Of a DNA stretch of 64,000 nucleotides, positions 1 through 21,610 are shown piece by piece. The translations under genes and the position numbers were made by a program. The stretch comes from Rapana venosa (lineage: Eukaryota > Mollusca > Gastropoda > Neogastropoda > Muricidae). The stretch lies in assembly GCA_028751875.1 (NCBI GenBank), contig CM054138.1:40239537-40303536 (forward strand), given 5' to 3'. The first letter of the stretch is position 1. Every line of letters begins with the position of its first letter. The notes below the pieces were generated by a model. That model made no database searches. It was not told where the DNA came from and saw only the letters and a list, made by a program, of their open reading frames with translations.

Positions 1-19
1 CAGCACCGTGTTATGTTGT

Positions 20-560
20 GATATAAATCTACCCATTGAAGTGGCGTTTTTGAGTCAGAATGGCATGTCTGCACTACGATTTTTCGCAGATGGTAGTAGG
101 CTACACCGGCACATAGTTTTTTATACTGATTTTGATCTGTCTGCAGGGGGGCAGGCCGACCCGTCTGCATGTGCTGGCAAGCCTGCTCATGATTAGCCAT
201 TTTGATTTTGATCAGTATGCAGATCTGCAGGTGTTGGCACACAAGTGGCACACCTGCTCATAATATTGCCATTCTGCTTATCTCTCAGCCATGCTGATTT
301 TGATCTCTGTGTGCGAAACCTGCAGGTGCTGGCACGCCTGTTCTAACATTGCCACACTTATTTTGATCACTGTGCAATACTGATTTCGATCTTAATGCCA
401 TACTGATTTTAATCTCTGTGCTGAACTGATTTTGATCTTTATGCCATAATGATTTTTTTAATCTCTGTGCCATATTGATTTTAATCTCTGTGCCATACTG
501 ATTTTGATCTTTATGCCATTCTGATTTCGGTCTCTATGCAAGTCTGCAGGTACCGGCACC
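20..560. repeat. degenerate minisatellite, two interleaved motifs
   Basis: A motif of about 27-30 bp built on TGCCATACTGATTTTGATCT recurs many times, most regularly from 350 to 535. A second motif, CTGCAGGTGCTGGCACGCCTG, or close variants, recurs near 142, 228, 322 and 546. The array is diverged and has no coding potential. It may extend left of the window. Confidence 0.7.
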
Positions 561-904
561 TCGCTCATTGGTGGTGCTGGCACGCCTCTATGTATTGTGT
601 GTAATGTGCGCTGTACACTGATATGACAGTGCAGTGCCGCCAGCATGCTCATGCTGGACTGTGTGCTCCTTAGGCAGCATGCCATGCAGCACAAACAAGC
701 ACGTGCAAATCACGAGGACAGTGCTAACCCGCCTGTAACCACACAGTGCGTTCTCATGACCGCTGAAAACAAAGACAGAAATGAAGAGACAAAAATGACC
801 ACAAGTGCCATCGGTGGTCTAGAGTTAGACTCCCTTTCCTGCCTAGAAACCAAAAAAGTTCGGGTCGGAAATGTACAGTGGATCAATCTCCCTTAGGCCC
901 AGAA
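561..904. other. no gene seen
   Basis: Unique-looking sequence. The ORF of 83 codons here has no recognisable domain and no splice context that I trust. Confidence 0.5.
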
Positions 905-1240
905 ACTTTCCCCATCTATTTATTAGACCATGAATGGTGGTCTGAGTGCTCGTCTTTCCAATAAGATGATAAACCGAGGTTCCGTGTGCTACACATAATT
1001 ATTCAGCGCACGTAAAAGAACGCACGAAGAGTTTGTCCCAGGCAAAAATTCTGTAGAAAAAGAAAGAAAAAAAAACTCTGATAGGGAAACAAGTAGCCTA
1101 GGATTACAGCTGCAGACAGGGGGAAAAAATGGGTGGCGCTGCTCTTGATTCGACGCGCTCTCGCGGGAAGACCAGCCCGAATTTCACGAAGAGAAATCTG
1201 CCGTGACTTAAAGTGGTATAAAAGAAAGAAATAGAAATAA
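905..1240 (+). mobile_element. dispersed repeat, family F (SINE 3' body)
   Basis: This segment aligns along its length with 45,795-46,060. Shared landmarks are TTAGACCATGAATGGTGGTC, an ACCGAGGT-CCGTGTG block, ACACATAATTATT, AATTCTGTAGAA and the end GTGACTTAAAGTGGTATAAA. The A-rich end suggests a 3' tail on the plus strand. No tRNA-like head is visible, so the copy looks 5'-truncated. It resembles a repeat body common in molluscan genomes (recalled, not searched). Confidence 0.7.
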
Positions 1241-1730
1241 ATCTCAAATAACAGGCTTCCCTTAGGTCTACAACGTAAGGGAGATAAGGCTTGCCAAACT
1301 CGTCAGTCGCTCTTTTCAGGTGGTGTTTGCTGCTTGGTTTCTGTTTTTATCTTTTTTCTCTACTTTTTTTTCTCCATTTTGGGTACGTTTGTTGTTGTTG
1401 TTGTTTTTAATGAATGATAGAAAAATTCAGCAAAATATGTCTGAAAGTGAGTAAAAATTAAAATAACGTTAAATCGTTTTTACAAAGACTGCATATTATG
1501 CTCTTTTATTCTTTTTTATTTGTTTTCTGGTGGATATATATAAGTGGGGAGGAAAAACAGCAGTGAAGTAGATCTAGGCTGTGATAGTCTGTTAGTGGCT
1601 GCATCATTTGAAAGCAGCTGTGCACAAAAATTAATCAATGATGACCAAGCTCAGCATCTGGATGAGAAGGATGGCGCTGCACACCCCCTGTTTGTGTGCT
1701 GGGTACATGTGCTGTGTGTGCGCACGCAGG

Positions 1731-1756
1731 TGTGTGTGTGTGCGTGCGTGTGTATA

Positions 1757-1791
<35 letters not shown>

Positions 1792-1916
1792 ACATGCACT
1801 CGCTTCCATGTGTGTATGTGTGTGAGTACAAGCTCTGGATTCCATGTGTGTGTACATGCATTCGCTCCCATGTGTGTGTGTATACACACACTCGCTCCCA
1901 TGTGTGTGTGTGTGTG
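1731..1916. repeat. TG-rich minisatellite
   Basis: TG runs alternate with a recurring block of the type ACTCGCTYCCATGTGTGTG, seen at about 1798, 1859 and 1890. It is a compound micro/minisatellite. ORFs that cross it encode only Cys/Val or His/Thr runs and are not genes. Confidence 0.8.
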
Positions 1917-1933
1917 TTTATTTATGTATTTAT

Positions 1934-2096
1934 TTATTTATTCTTTTATATCGAGGATAATGGAATAAGCACTTATGTGCTTTTTTTACATCCAGTCACT
2001 GTGTATGCGGTTTTGTCAATTCTGTCATCTGTTCCCACCGGCACACAATGGCCTGCTCTTACGAAGGAACAGGATTTAAGGTGTGCGCAAGATGTT

Positions 2097-2098
<2 letters not shown>
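1934..2098 (-). mobile_element. SINE-A fragment
   Basis: The minus-strand element has its 3' tail at 1934 (TTATATCGAGGATAATGG on the plus strand) followed by the core. It is cut by the TG run at 2099. The full-length reference copy in this window is 50,092-50,432. Confidence 0.85.
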
Positions 2099-2147
<49 letters not shown>

Positions 2148-2152
2148 TGTGT
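2099..2152. repeat. (TG)n microsatellite
   Basis: Near-perfect TG dinucleotide run that truncates the SINE-A copy to its left. Confidence 0.97.
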
Positions 2153-2159
2153 GATTAGC

Positions 2160-3240
2160 TTACTGCATACTCATCCCATAACATAGGACAGAAACAAAAG
2201 AAGGACGTTTGATTTTTCATGCACTTACCAAAATATCAGCAAATGGAAAATCATTTTTTTCATCTTGAACGAATAGATACAGAAAACAATGAAAAACTGA
2301 TGTACTGAAAAAGAAACTGATGTACTGGTTTAATAGATATATGACATGTATCATATAATAATTATATAATATAATATAATGGATAGCAAGAGCCAGTAAC
2401 CTGTCTAAACAAACATAAATAGGTTTCAGCATTAAAGCACAACAAAGAAAAACAATTGATTATACATTGTAAAAACTTCAGCAATAAAAGTAACAGGCAA
2501 TATGCCAACACTGAATAAAACTTACTGTAAACAAAATGTTGTAAGGAATGAATACATCGTAATATTCAATAATACTGTAACATGAGCCATAATAGGCAAT
2601 GGCATTTTGCTATGAGCATTTTCAACAATAATAATACTGTAACATTAAATAGTTCTAATAACAAAACCATTCTTCAACAAACTGTTTTCGTTGATTTGGA
2701 ATATACAGGTTGTCTGTCATATTGTCACAATTTTGATGTACACTTTCATGGATTCATTTTGATTATCTGGCTTATGAATAAACATAAATGTGCATAACAA
2801 ATTCATAGATCTGGAATGTTTTGCAACAAATACATTTTCATCTCATCTTCTGTAAATAATACTGATAAAATTGTAATTACTGATATACCCCCAATGAGTT
2901 TCTCAAGTGTTTCTTTCCAAACTCTGAACAGTTAATCAGTTGCTAAGCTTGTTAACTTATCTGGATATAGTTGGGTTGTTTGTTTTTCGGTTGTTTGGGG
3001 TTGTTTTTTTTAATGATGTGGACATACAAAATAAATGTCCAAAAAGTTTAGATAGTCATGATTGTCACATTGTATTTCTTTATATAAGCTCTAGACAAGA
3101 CTATGATTGTCACATTGTTAACATTAATTTGATGTATTGCTTCACACAAGTATAAACAGTAAAAAATTAAAATGTTAATTCACAACAAAACCACAGAAAA
3201 AAAGAGAAGATTGCCTGTCAGAATAAACTTGCTTGTGTGG
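2160..3240. other. AT-rich intergenic, no feature seen
   Basis: AT-rich DNA with short ORFs of 71 codons only. I see no repeat family or splice-bounded exon. Confidence 0.6.
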
Positions 3241-3255
3241 GTACACTAGCATTGT

Positions 3256-3261
3256 GCGTGC

Positions 3262-3298
<37 letters not shown>
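3256..3298. repeat. (TG)n microsatellite
   Basis: GTGCGTGC followed by a perfect TG run. Confidence 0.97.
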
Positions 3299-3299
<1 letters not shown>

Positions 3300-3512
3300 A
3301 GTATATAAATGCATGTGCATATAGACATGTGTGGCAAGCGTGTGGATTTTAAAGGGAAAGAATCCTTATTTTGTGTTTTCATGTCCACATTCAACATTTT
3401 TCAAACATGATTTTGTATGCATTCAGCAGTGACAACAACAACAACAACAACAGATTAATTAACCACACAAGGACACCACAGACTGAAAACCCAGCCCAGT
3501 TCAGGCTCAGAT

Positions 3513-3728
3513 TTAAATGGTGTCAGTGTCTCGTCGGAACATCAGCTCACTCTGATAGGTGGACATCTCGTTGTGGAAATCAGGACGCAAGAGTTCTTCC
3601 CTGGGGGGAATGGTGTACTTGGTCTCCACGCGGTTGGGGTTCTCCACGTTGTAGAACATCTGCTCCCTCTTCTCCAGAAACAAGCTTTCATCATGCTCCA
3701 GGTTGGGGACACCACCCAGCCGTGCATT
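3513..3728 (-). CDS. exon C (last) of the 129-residue protein
   Basis: The acceptor has a long pyrimidine tract, then GAATGCAG|AATGCA (minus sense). It encodes 71 residues with EKREQMFYNVENPNR and TKYTIPPREELLRPDFHNEM, and stops with TAA at 3,515-3,513. Confidence 0.8.
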   Translation of the reverse strand, partial: NARLGGVPNLEHDESLFLEKREQMFYNVENPNRVETKYTIPPREELLRPDFHNEMSTYQSELMFRRDTDTI

Positions 3729-4093
3729 CTGCATTCAAAAAAAAAAAAGTGTGATTTTATAAAAGTGTAACTGAACACAGGATGGGATAGCTCAGTGGTC
3801 AGAGCACTCTCTTTCCCAAGCCAATGTTAAGCAGCATCAAGCATGGTTACAAAGTGGATGGGTGACCCTATGCATGCCTTGGATTCAGTACAGTCCCCTA
3901 GTTCACCCAGTTGTAAATGGGTTCCGCCCTCTTTGGGGTCATGGAAGGTAAAGAAACAAGGAAGAGAGACGAGTGCTACCCTCGATATGCTGGCCCCTGG
4001 AGAAGCCGAGGTCTCTGATGCCTTGCTCCCCTACGACCACATAGGTTATGGAATACATTTACCTTTACCTTTTTAACTGAACACACTAGCTGA

Positions 4094-4153
<60 letters not shown>

Positions 4154-5961
4154 ATCTATCTATCTCTATCTCTCTCTCTGATATTTTTTAGCAGAATCTG
4201 CAGTTGTTACTTTTCTAGTCACATACTATATTATTACAACAATAACACTTTCCCTGGATTTTTTTGTTGGCGTGCATCTTCTGCATGGTTAGCAAACTTG
4301 TTAGCTTACTTTGTTGCTTACATATCCACCCTAGCCATCTCATTCACTGCTGTTCTGGTCTTTCATTTTATAGTGTATGTTTCACTTGTCTGATTTACCT
4401 TCTGTGCAAGAAAGTGGCAGGACAGTTCAGACATTCTCTTGCCTAATAAGTAAAGCATGAGGTTCTTGGTTCTATTCACAGCCTAGCCCTTTCTTCCCAG
4501 TTTGATGAGAAAATTGAACTGTATGTCAAAGTCCATTGGGTAAGACTATAAACCAAGGCCCCATGTGCAGAACGCATGCAGAACACCTTGCGCACACATC
4601 ACAAACCTACTCTGCCTTTCAGAAGAGTACTGTCACATTCCGTGACAGTAACAACAGATCACAAAATTTCAAAAGTGCATGCACATAGGTGGCATGTTTA
4701 GACACCATCCCTGAAGTCTGAATATGGCTACCTAAATGGGGGGGGGGGGTGGAGGTTTCAGTCCCTACCAGAAGGGGCTAGTTCTTGAGGTTGGTGATAA
4801 TGGTAATTCATGGTAATTAAACAGTTAAATAACATCTTTAGAAAAACTTCAACAAGTAATTGAGCTTCGCACTTTGATTGCTTTAATTGAGAAAGGGCCG
4901 TTTGACTTCAATCCCATGGGTTTGAATCTCAGCGGCATCTGGTGAATTAAAGGTGGGTATTTTTATGATCTCCCATGTCAACTTCAAGTGCAGATCTGCC
5001 AGTGCCTTAATTGTTTTTGTGTTTATGCAATGCAAAAGATTAAATATGCGCATTAAGGATCCGTAATTCCTGTCGGTGTTCAGTGGGTTATGGAAACACG
5101 AACATACCCAGCACACATCCCAAAGTCGGAATGTGGCAACCTTCATGGTGGGCAAAAATGGCCGCATACTCAAAACCTCATCATTGGTAAAACTTGGAGC
5201 TCAGGCTAAGAAACAAAACACACAAAAAAGACAGGAGATTCTGGTGCCAGGGGGGAATAATTTCAAAGCTTTCAAGGAAAGAAACTCCAATGCCGGTCTT
5301 TTTTTTCCTCCTCAGTTGACCAGAGTTTGGTTTAAACCTTTACTAGGATGCAAGTAAGAGAAGTCAGTCTCGAGATAACTTAAAAAAAAAAAAAAATTTA
5401 AAGGTTGAAAGATATCTTTGAAAATGGAACGTCCATGTGTGTCTTATATATTTAAAAAATTTACAATTTTTAAAAAAAATTATATATATATATAAAGTCA
5501 GATAAAGTAAGGCATTTCATACATTCCTTGTAACCAAAAGGTTTCTTTCTTCTTTTTTCTTACCTGGGTGATGAGTTCTCTATTTTTCATGTCAGTCTTC
5601 CATTCTTGCACATACAACTGAGGAACCATTGGATGCAGACGTGAAGATTCAGGTACTCTGAAAAACAGAAATGTCAAAATAATATTGTTTTCTGGACAAC
5701 AAAATGATAACACTGTAAGAACATACACAAGAATATTCAATACTAATGGACCATGGCGTCTATAGTAACTCCCTTAGCAACCTTCTGAAATGGACAACGT
5801 TTGTTTTTAAACCCGTTTTAATAGTTCTGACAGCACAGAAAATATCACAAACAAAGGTAGTTTTAGAATAAAGTGCAATACCTTGGTGTGCTGTGCGTAT
5901 ACAGGTTTTTCCCAAACTTCAAGCTGCTGGGGTCACCTCGCTTGTTGGGCTTGGTCTCCAT
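3513..5961 (-). CDS. three-exon gene, uncharacterised 129-residue protein
   Basis: Minus-strand model: exon A 5,961-5,882, exon B 5,657-5,564, exon C 3,728-3,513, total 390 nt. Each donor is GT and each acceptor CAG. Phases match: A ends with two bases of an Arg codon completed by B, and B ends in phase 0. The protein starts METKPNKRGD and ends with FRRDTDTI. It is hydrophilic and rich in Pro, Arg and Glu, with no signal peptide, membrane helix or known catalytic motif. I do not recognise the family. The extended, helix-poor composition resembles small ciliary microtubule-inner proteins, but that is only an impression. Earlier in-frame ATGs in exon A (the furthest at 6,138) could extend the N-terminus; METKP was preferred because it begins the hydrophilic part. 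It is divergent to the GPATCH2-like gene, with about 1.5 kb between the start codons. Intron 2 carries three SINEs. Confidence 0.75.
3780..4073 (+). mobile_element. tRNA/5S rRNA-chimeric SINE, full length with target duplication
   Basis: The head GGATAGCTCAGTGGTCAGAG matches a tRNA A-box region. It is followed directly by a block matching the 3' half of 5S rRNA (TTAAGCAG, then TGGTTACAAAGTGGATGGG, then GACC), which holds the 5S internal promoter. The body ends in ACCTTT repeats. A 12-bp direct repeat TAACTGAACACA flanks the element at 3,768-3,779 and 4,074-4,085, as expected of target-primed insertion. A second copy lies inverted at 62,027-62,326. It sits about 50 bp upstream of the exon C acceptor of the minus-strand gene. 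Confidence 0.85.
4095..4179. repeat. (TC)n microsatellite
   Basis: CT run with a few TATC interruptions at the right end. Confidence 0.97.
4413..4795 (+). mobile_element. SINE-B copy
   Basis: A tRNA-like head (GGCAGGACAGTTCAG, then GAGGTTCTTGGTTCTATTC as B-box) is followed by the shared core (CAGAACACCTTGCGCACAC and CCTTTCAGAAGAGTA) and the B tail (TAGACACCATCCCTGAAGTC to TAGTTCTTGAGGTT). It lies in intron 2 of the 129-residue gene. Confidence 0.8.
4875..5235 (+). mobile_element. SINE-C copy
   Basis: The head contains CCCATGGGTTTGAATCTCAG (B-box-like). The body differs from SINE-A/B: TTTTATGATCTCCCATGTCA, then AATATGCGCATTAAGGATCC, then GTGGGTTATGGAAACACGAA. The end is the same B tail (AAAGTCGGAATGTGGCAACC). 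Other copies are at 48,040-48,235 and 63,715-64,000. Confidence 0.8.
5564..5657 (-). CDS. exon B of the 129-residue protein
   Basis: The acceptor is TTTTTCAG|AGTACC and the donor CACCCAG|GTAAGA (minus sense). The 94-nt exon completes the split Arg codon and adds 31 codons, including the segment LHPMVPQLYVQEWKTDM. Confidence 0.8.
5882..5961 (-). CDS. exon A of the 129-residue protein
   Basis: Start codon at 5,961-5,959. The donor after 5,882 reads AAG|GTATTG in the minus sense. It encodes the first 26 residues plus two bases of the next codon (phase 2). Confidence 0.7.
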
Positions 5962-7442
5962 CTTGGTGCTCTGTGCTAGACTGACACACTGGACGGCAAT
6001 CACGTGGGTTGAGCGAGATATCGTGAGACGTAAATAAATCAACATGGCCTCTGACCAAGGAATTGCGACGGCTGGCTTCTGAAAAACTGCTGACACGGGT
6101 TTTGTTTTACATCTAATCAGCCATATCTTCATTCTCATCTTTCATTGCAATGCATACAGTACGAATCATTCGTTTATCATTTGTCATTTGTTTCATATAT
6201 AGTTTTTATTTCTTCGCTTAGTGTGTATCTTGTGCGTGGACCAACTTTACCAAGCACAACTGGCATACAAGTAGTTGTTGTGATTTGGCTTTTTTATATC
6301 CCGCAACAACACATTCTTCATTTGTGCTTGGTAAAGTTGGTCTACGCAGTACAGAGCTCTGCATTGTTGTTGTTGTGATTAAATTTACGTCCCAGCGGAG
6401 ATTTCCGATTTAGGGACTCAGAGCTCTGCGGAAGCCTACTTGAAATGAATTGCGTGTTTGGGCAAAAGTTAAGTTAGGCTGTGGAAAATGGGATCAAGTT
6501 AATACTTAAGCTTTGTATTAATGTGGATTGCATCATGTTTGAGAGGTCTTTGGAATGTGTTATTTGTTAGATAACTCCCTTTTTTTCTTTTTTTTCCTTT
6601 ATTAGAAGTAATTAAAATGAAGGGACTGGCTCAAGCCTAAGAAGAGTAAGAGACTAAGACTGCTGTATATGATTGGACTGGCATCCATCAGTTGATATTT
6701 TCTTTACATGTATAGATGTTCGTTAGACAGATGCCATTTGTTCCTTGATAGATTTTTGGGGGTCAAATTCAAAGAATTACTGTGTGAAGTTTTTATTGCT
6801 GGGCAGAAGCTTTTTGAATTTGTTAATATTTCATTGTTTGGTTCAGATTTTAGTGCCCCAGTTGGGAGTTCCAGTGGTTAGCAACTGTAAAACTAAAAGA
6901 GTATGAATGAAAGAAGTCATGTTTGTATTGAACCTTTCAGTGAAAATGTTTCCTTCCTGATTTCAGTGGGGTTTTAAAAAATTATGGTATAGTCATAATA
7001 TTTACAAAGAATGTGCCAAATTTAGGATCAACCTTATTATTATAGAAAGTGTCGGTAAGGGTCTCTTTTTACAAATTATGCCTACCTTTTAATGAATAAA
7101 AGTTTTTTTTAAATTAAAATCTTTTATACCAAATATTTGCTTTGTTTATAAATAAGTTATATTAGTTATAAATAAATAACAAAAAATAGCCTAGATCAAC
7201 AGATGCAAGTTAAATAATATTCAACATATCATTGGAGAGATCTCCTAGATCTTTCTCATCATTACATAATACAATTTTCTGAAAGTTGTTTCCCAGTGTC
7301 ATAAAATAATCATGTTCAGGGTTGTCTTTTTCCATATGCATAACTTTGCATCTGGAGACATTGAAATTCATCTGACCATTTTTATTTAAATCATTTTCAG
7401 CAGTACTTCTTTCTGAAACTTTGTGTCTTATATGTGTTTCAG
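5962..7442. other. divergent intergenic region, presumed promoters of both genes
   Basis: This lies between the start codon of the minus-strand gene and the splice acceptor before the GPATCH2-like start. It must hold both transcription starts unless further 5' exons lie elsewhere. An E-box CACGTG is at 6,001-6,006. The palindrome CAGAGCTCTG occurs near 6,353 and again near 6,420. I cannot place a TATA box or initiator with confidence. Confidence 0.5.
6234..6347. repeat. inverted repeat, 26-bp arms
   Basis: The arm at 6,234-6,259 (GCGTGGACCAACTTTACCAA, then GCACAA) is complementary to 6,322-6,347 with one mismatch (a G-T wobble if transcribed). The loop is 62 nt. It could be a small MITE, a hairpin RNA or a chance relic. 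Confidence 0.85.
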
Positions 7443-7458
7443 TTTTTCATAGAGCCAG

Positions 7459-18852
<11,394 letters not shown>

Positions 18853-18893
18853 AGATTTGGAGGTTACTGGTGTGATTGAACATTGGCATAGTT

Positions 18894-19759
18894 TTTTGTT
18901 TGGTTTTTTTGCTGCCTCATCTTCTGTAACGTCCCCTGTCCTGCTGTTCATACGCCGCTCATTCCAATCTCCCCGCCACAGCCATACCCAGATTTGTTAT
19001 GTCTCATCCTCAGAGTCAGAGGTCCACAGGGAGCCCATCACTATCAGGCCGTCGTAGGGCCACCAGCCAGAGGGGCCCTGCACTGCTGCTGGGTCACTTT
19101 GGTGGTGTTCAGTGGTGCCTGTTCTGAGCTAACATACGCAGGACACCACCTACTAAGTCCCCTACTAACAACAGTATTAGCTCAGACGCGGAGCCAGACT
19201 GAGTGAGTTGCCCACCCGAGGTGGCAACCACCACAATGTCCCTCCAACGACCGTCCCCCGCAAACCTCCAACCCCAAAGGCTTTGACACAAACTCACCAC
19301 AGGCATAGAAGTGTTTGGGCAAACTGAATCTGAGGTCACCATGAGACCAGAGCAACTGGGACCACTGAATCAGAGGCAATTTTTTTTATTACATAATGAT
19401 CAATGACAATGAGGATGATGTAATGATGCTGCTGTGGAAGTGTATATGCTTTGAGACTACTTGACAGGGTTGTACTCTACGCTTACTATCATAATATATC
19501 CCGGCGTCAACCGGGCCTGAGAGATACAGACACCCTGCAGTGTTGGTCAGGTAATTTGAGCAACACTCTCAAACTCGCATCCATTAAGTGGATGAAGCTC
19601 AACTGTGTGGTCCCAGTCTTCCCACTGAGCCCACAGCACTCTCACTCTGGGTAGGAGCCAGCCAGAGTCCGAAAAGTCCCTATGACTCTTATGGGAATCA
19701 AACCCGCGACCTTCCAGTCCGTAACCCAAGGCACTAACCACTGCGCCATGGCGGCTGGT
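18894..19759 (-). mobile_element. family D retroposon, full length with 16-bp duplication
   Basis: An 866-bp insertion 41 bp after the GPATCH2 stop. The 16-bp duplication GAACATTGGCATAGTT flanks it at 18,878-18,893 and 19,760-19,775. In the minus sense it begins CACCAGCCGCCATGGCGCAG, with A-box GGCGCAGTGG and B-box-like GGTCGCGGGTTTGATTCC, and ends in an A-rich tail. The tRNA-like head, tail and duplication define a SINE-type retroposon mobilised by a LINE. It encodes no protein. Other copies are at 10,395, 14,343 and 25,320. Confidence 0.92.
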
Positions 19760-19775
19760 GAACATTGGCATAGTT

Positions 19776-20547
19776 GATGCATGTGTGTAAAAGTGATAGC
19801 AAAGGAGTGGTGGATGGGAGAGTGAGAAAGTTTGCATGGTTGATTTGCATGCTTGAAGTTGTTGTTGAATAATTGAGATGAAAGAGATATTTTTCATGGG
19901 TGTTGCATGCAGATAAAAGTGATATAAAAGTTTGGTTGGTTCATGTTTTGACTTGTTACATGCAGGTGATTGTGAAAGAGAGGGAATGTTTGTTGTCAGA
20001 GTGAGATAATTTTGTTACATAAAAGGGATATAGAATCAGTGATTGTTGATAGAAGAATTCAGGGAGCAAGTCTATAAATGTGTTTGAATATAAGGGGTAT
20101 ATTTTGATGCCAGTTGTTAATGTTTGATGATGAATTTTTATCAATTAAACCCTGCTGGATGAAAAAAAATGACATGCATCTGTTTCAGTTTATGTATACG
20201 CACACAAAACAAAACCAGGCATGGTACATCTCCACAAATTCACGGAAATCTGGTGGGGTGGGGGGAAGAAAAATTTATTTAAAAAAAAAAAAGGAAGAAA
20301 TTTAACCCACCTGATAACCCGAACCCATCAAGGGATGTAACTCTTTCATCCCTTCTGCTTGACATCAGGTAGCAACAATGGGTATCGGGTTTCATGAAAG
20401 GGAGGAGGGGCTAGTCTAGCAGCTCTAAGGCAAAGGGGTGAAGGGGGATGGAAGGAAGGAGGGGGGGGGGCTGTTCCACTTCAGCCCTGCCTGTGGTCAG
20501 AAAGCAATGTTTGTAAACATAACAATCAGCAGGTGGAGCAGCCTCCC

Positions 20548-20550
<3 letters not shown>
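19776..20550 (+). other. probable GPATCH2 3' UTR or downstream DNA
   Basis: It continues the sequence interrupted by the family D insertion. No exon or repeat family is seen. A purine-rich GGAAGGAGGGGG block lies near 20,452-20,470. Confidence 0.45.
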
Positions 20551-20629
<79 letters not shown>

Positions 20630-20692
20630 CATTCTCTCCCTCTCCATCTCTCTCTCTCTCTTTCTTTCTCTATCTCTCTCTCCCCTACTCAT
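20551..20692. repeat. (CT)n microsatellite
   Basis: A long CT run, pure to about 20,624 and interrupted after that. Confidence 0.97.
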
Positions 20693-20766
20693 TCACACAC
20701 ACACAAATGCTTTTTTTTATTATTGTTATTATTATTCCATGTGCTTCCCCACCATCACAACCACAT

Positions 20767-20783
20767 TCTCTCTCTCTCTCTCT

Positions 20784-20822
<39 letters not shown>
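20767..20822. repeat. (CT)n microsatellite
   Basis: A second CT run with one TTTT interruption. Confidence 0.97.
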
Positions 20823-20826
<4 letters not shown>

Positions 20827-21120
20827 GTGTCTGTCCTTCCTCTCTCTTCCTCTATCTGTGTTGGTGCACATTTGTCTAAATATGTCCTCATTTTTGCAAT
20901 GTGATTACTTGTGTATAAAACCTCCTTTGGGTTAAGAAGTGACTGATAAAGTCATTCTAGGAGAGCTTATTTTAGGGTATAAATTGCTCAGTATGAAGAA
21001 CCGAAATTAGTTCAAGGAGAGGCTTTTTCACAGGCTAGAATTGCTAAAAACCCTTCAGCTTTGGGATCGGTGCATAGTGTCCTCTAACAGGTGGCCTCAT
21101 GTAGGCACAGACAAAGGGGA

Positions 21121-21610
21121 ACTGATTCAAAGTGACATACCAGCATTGGAATAGGGATGGAATACAAGACAGTACCTTGCTGTCAGAGAGACTGATTCAA
21201 AGCGACATACCGGCATTGGAATAGGGATGGAATACAAGAAAGTATCTTGCTGTGAGAGGGACTGATTCAAAGTGACATACCGGTATTGGAATAGGGATGG
21301 AATACAAGACAGTACCTTGCTGTCAGAGAGACTGATTCAAAGCGACATACCGGCATTGGAATAGGGATGGAATACAAGAAAGTATCTTGCTGTGAGAGGG
21401 ACTGATTCAAAGTGACATACCGGTATTGGAATAGGGATGGAATACAAGACAGTACCTTGCTATCAGAGGGACTGATTCAAAGCGACATACCGGCATTGGA
21501 ATAGGGATGGAATACAAGAAAGTATCTTGCTGTCAGAGGGACTGATTCAAAGCGACATACCGGTATTGGAATAGAGATGGAATACAAGAAAGTATTTTGC
21601 TGTCAGAGGA
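21121..21610 (+). repeat. 70-bp minisatellite, seven units
   Basis: Seven units start at 21,121, 21,191, 21,261, 21,331, 21,401, 21,471 and 21,541, each exactly 70 bp and each beginning ACTGATTCAAAG. Units 1, 3 and 5 carry AGTGACATACC and GACAGTACC. Units 2, 4 and 6 carry AGCGACATACC and GAAAGTATC. The array is therefore a 140-bp dimeric higher-order repeat. Unit 7 is B-like. There is no long open frame. Confidence 0.97.

Noticed and set aside
21121..21610. CRISPR-like array
   Set aside because: The whole 70-bp unit repeats without unique spacers, and the host is eukaryotic. It is a minisatellite.
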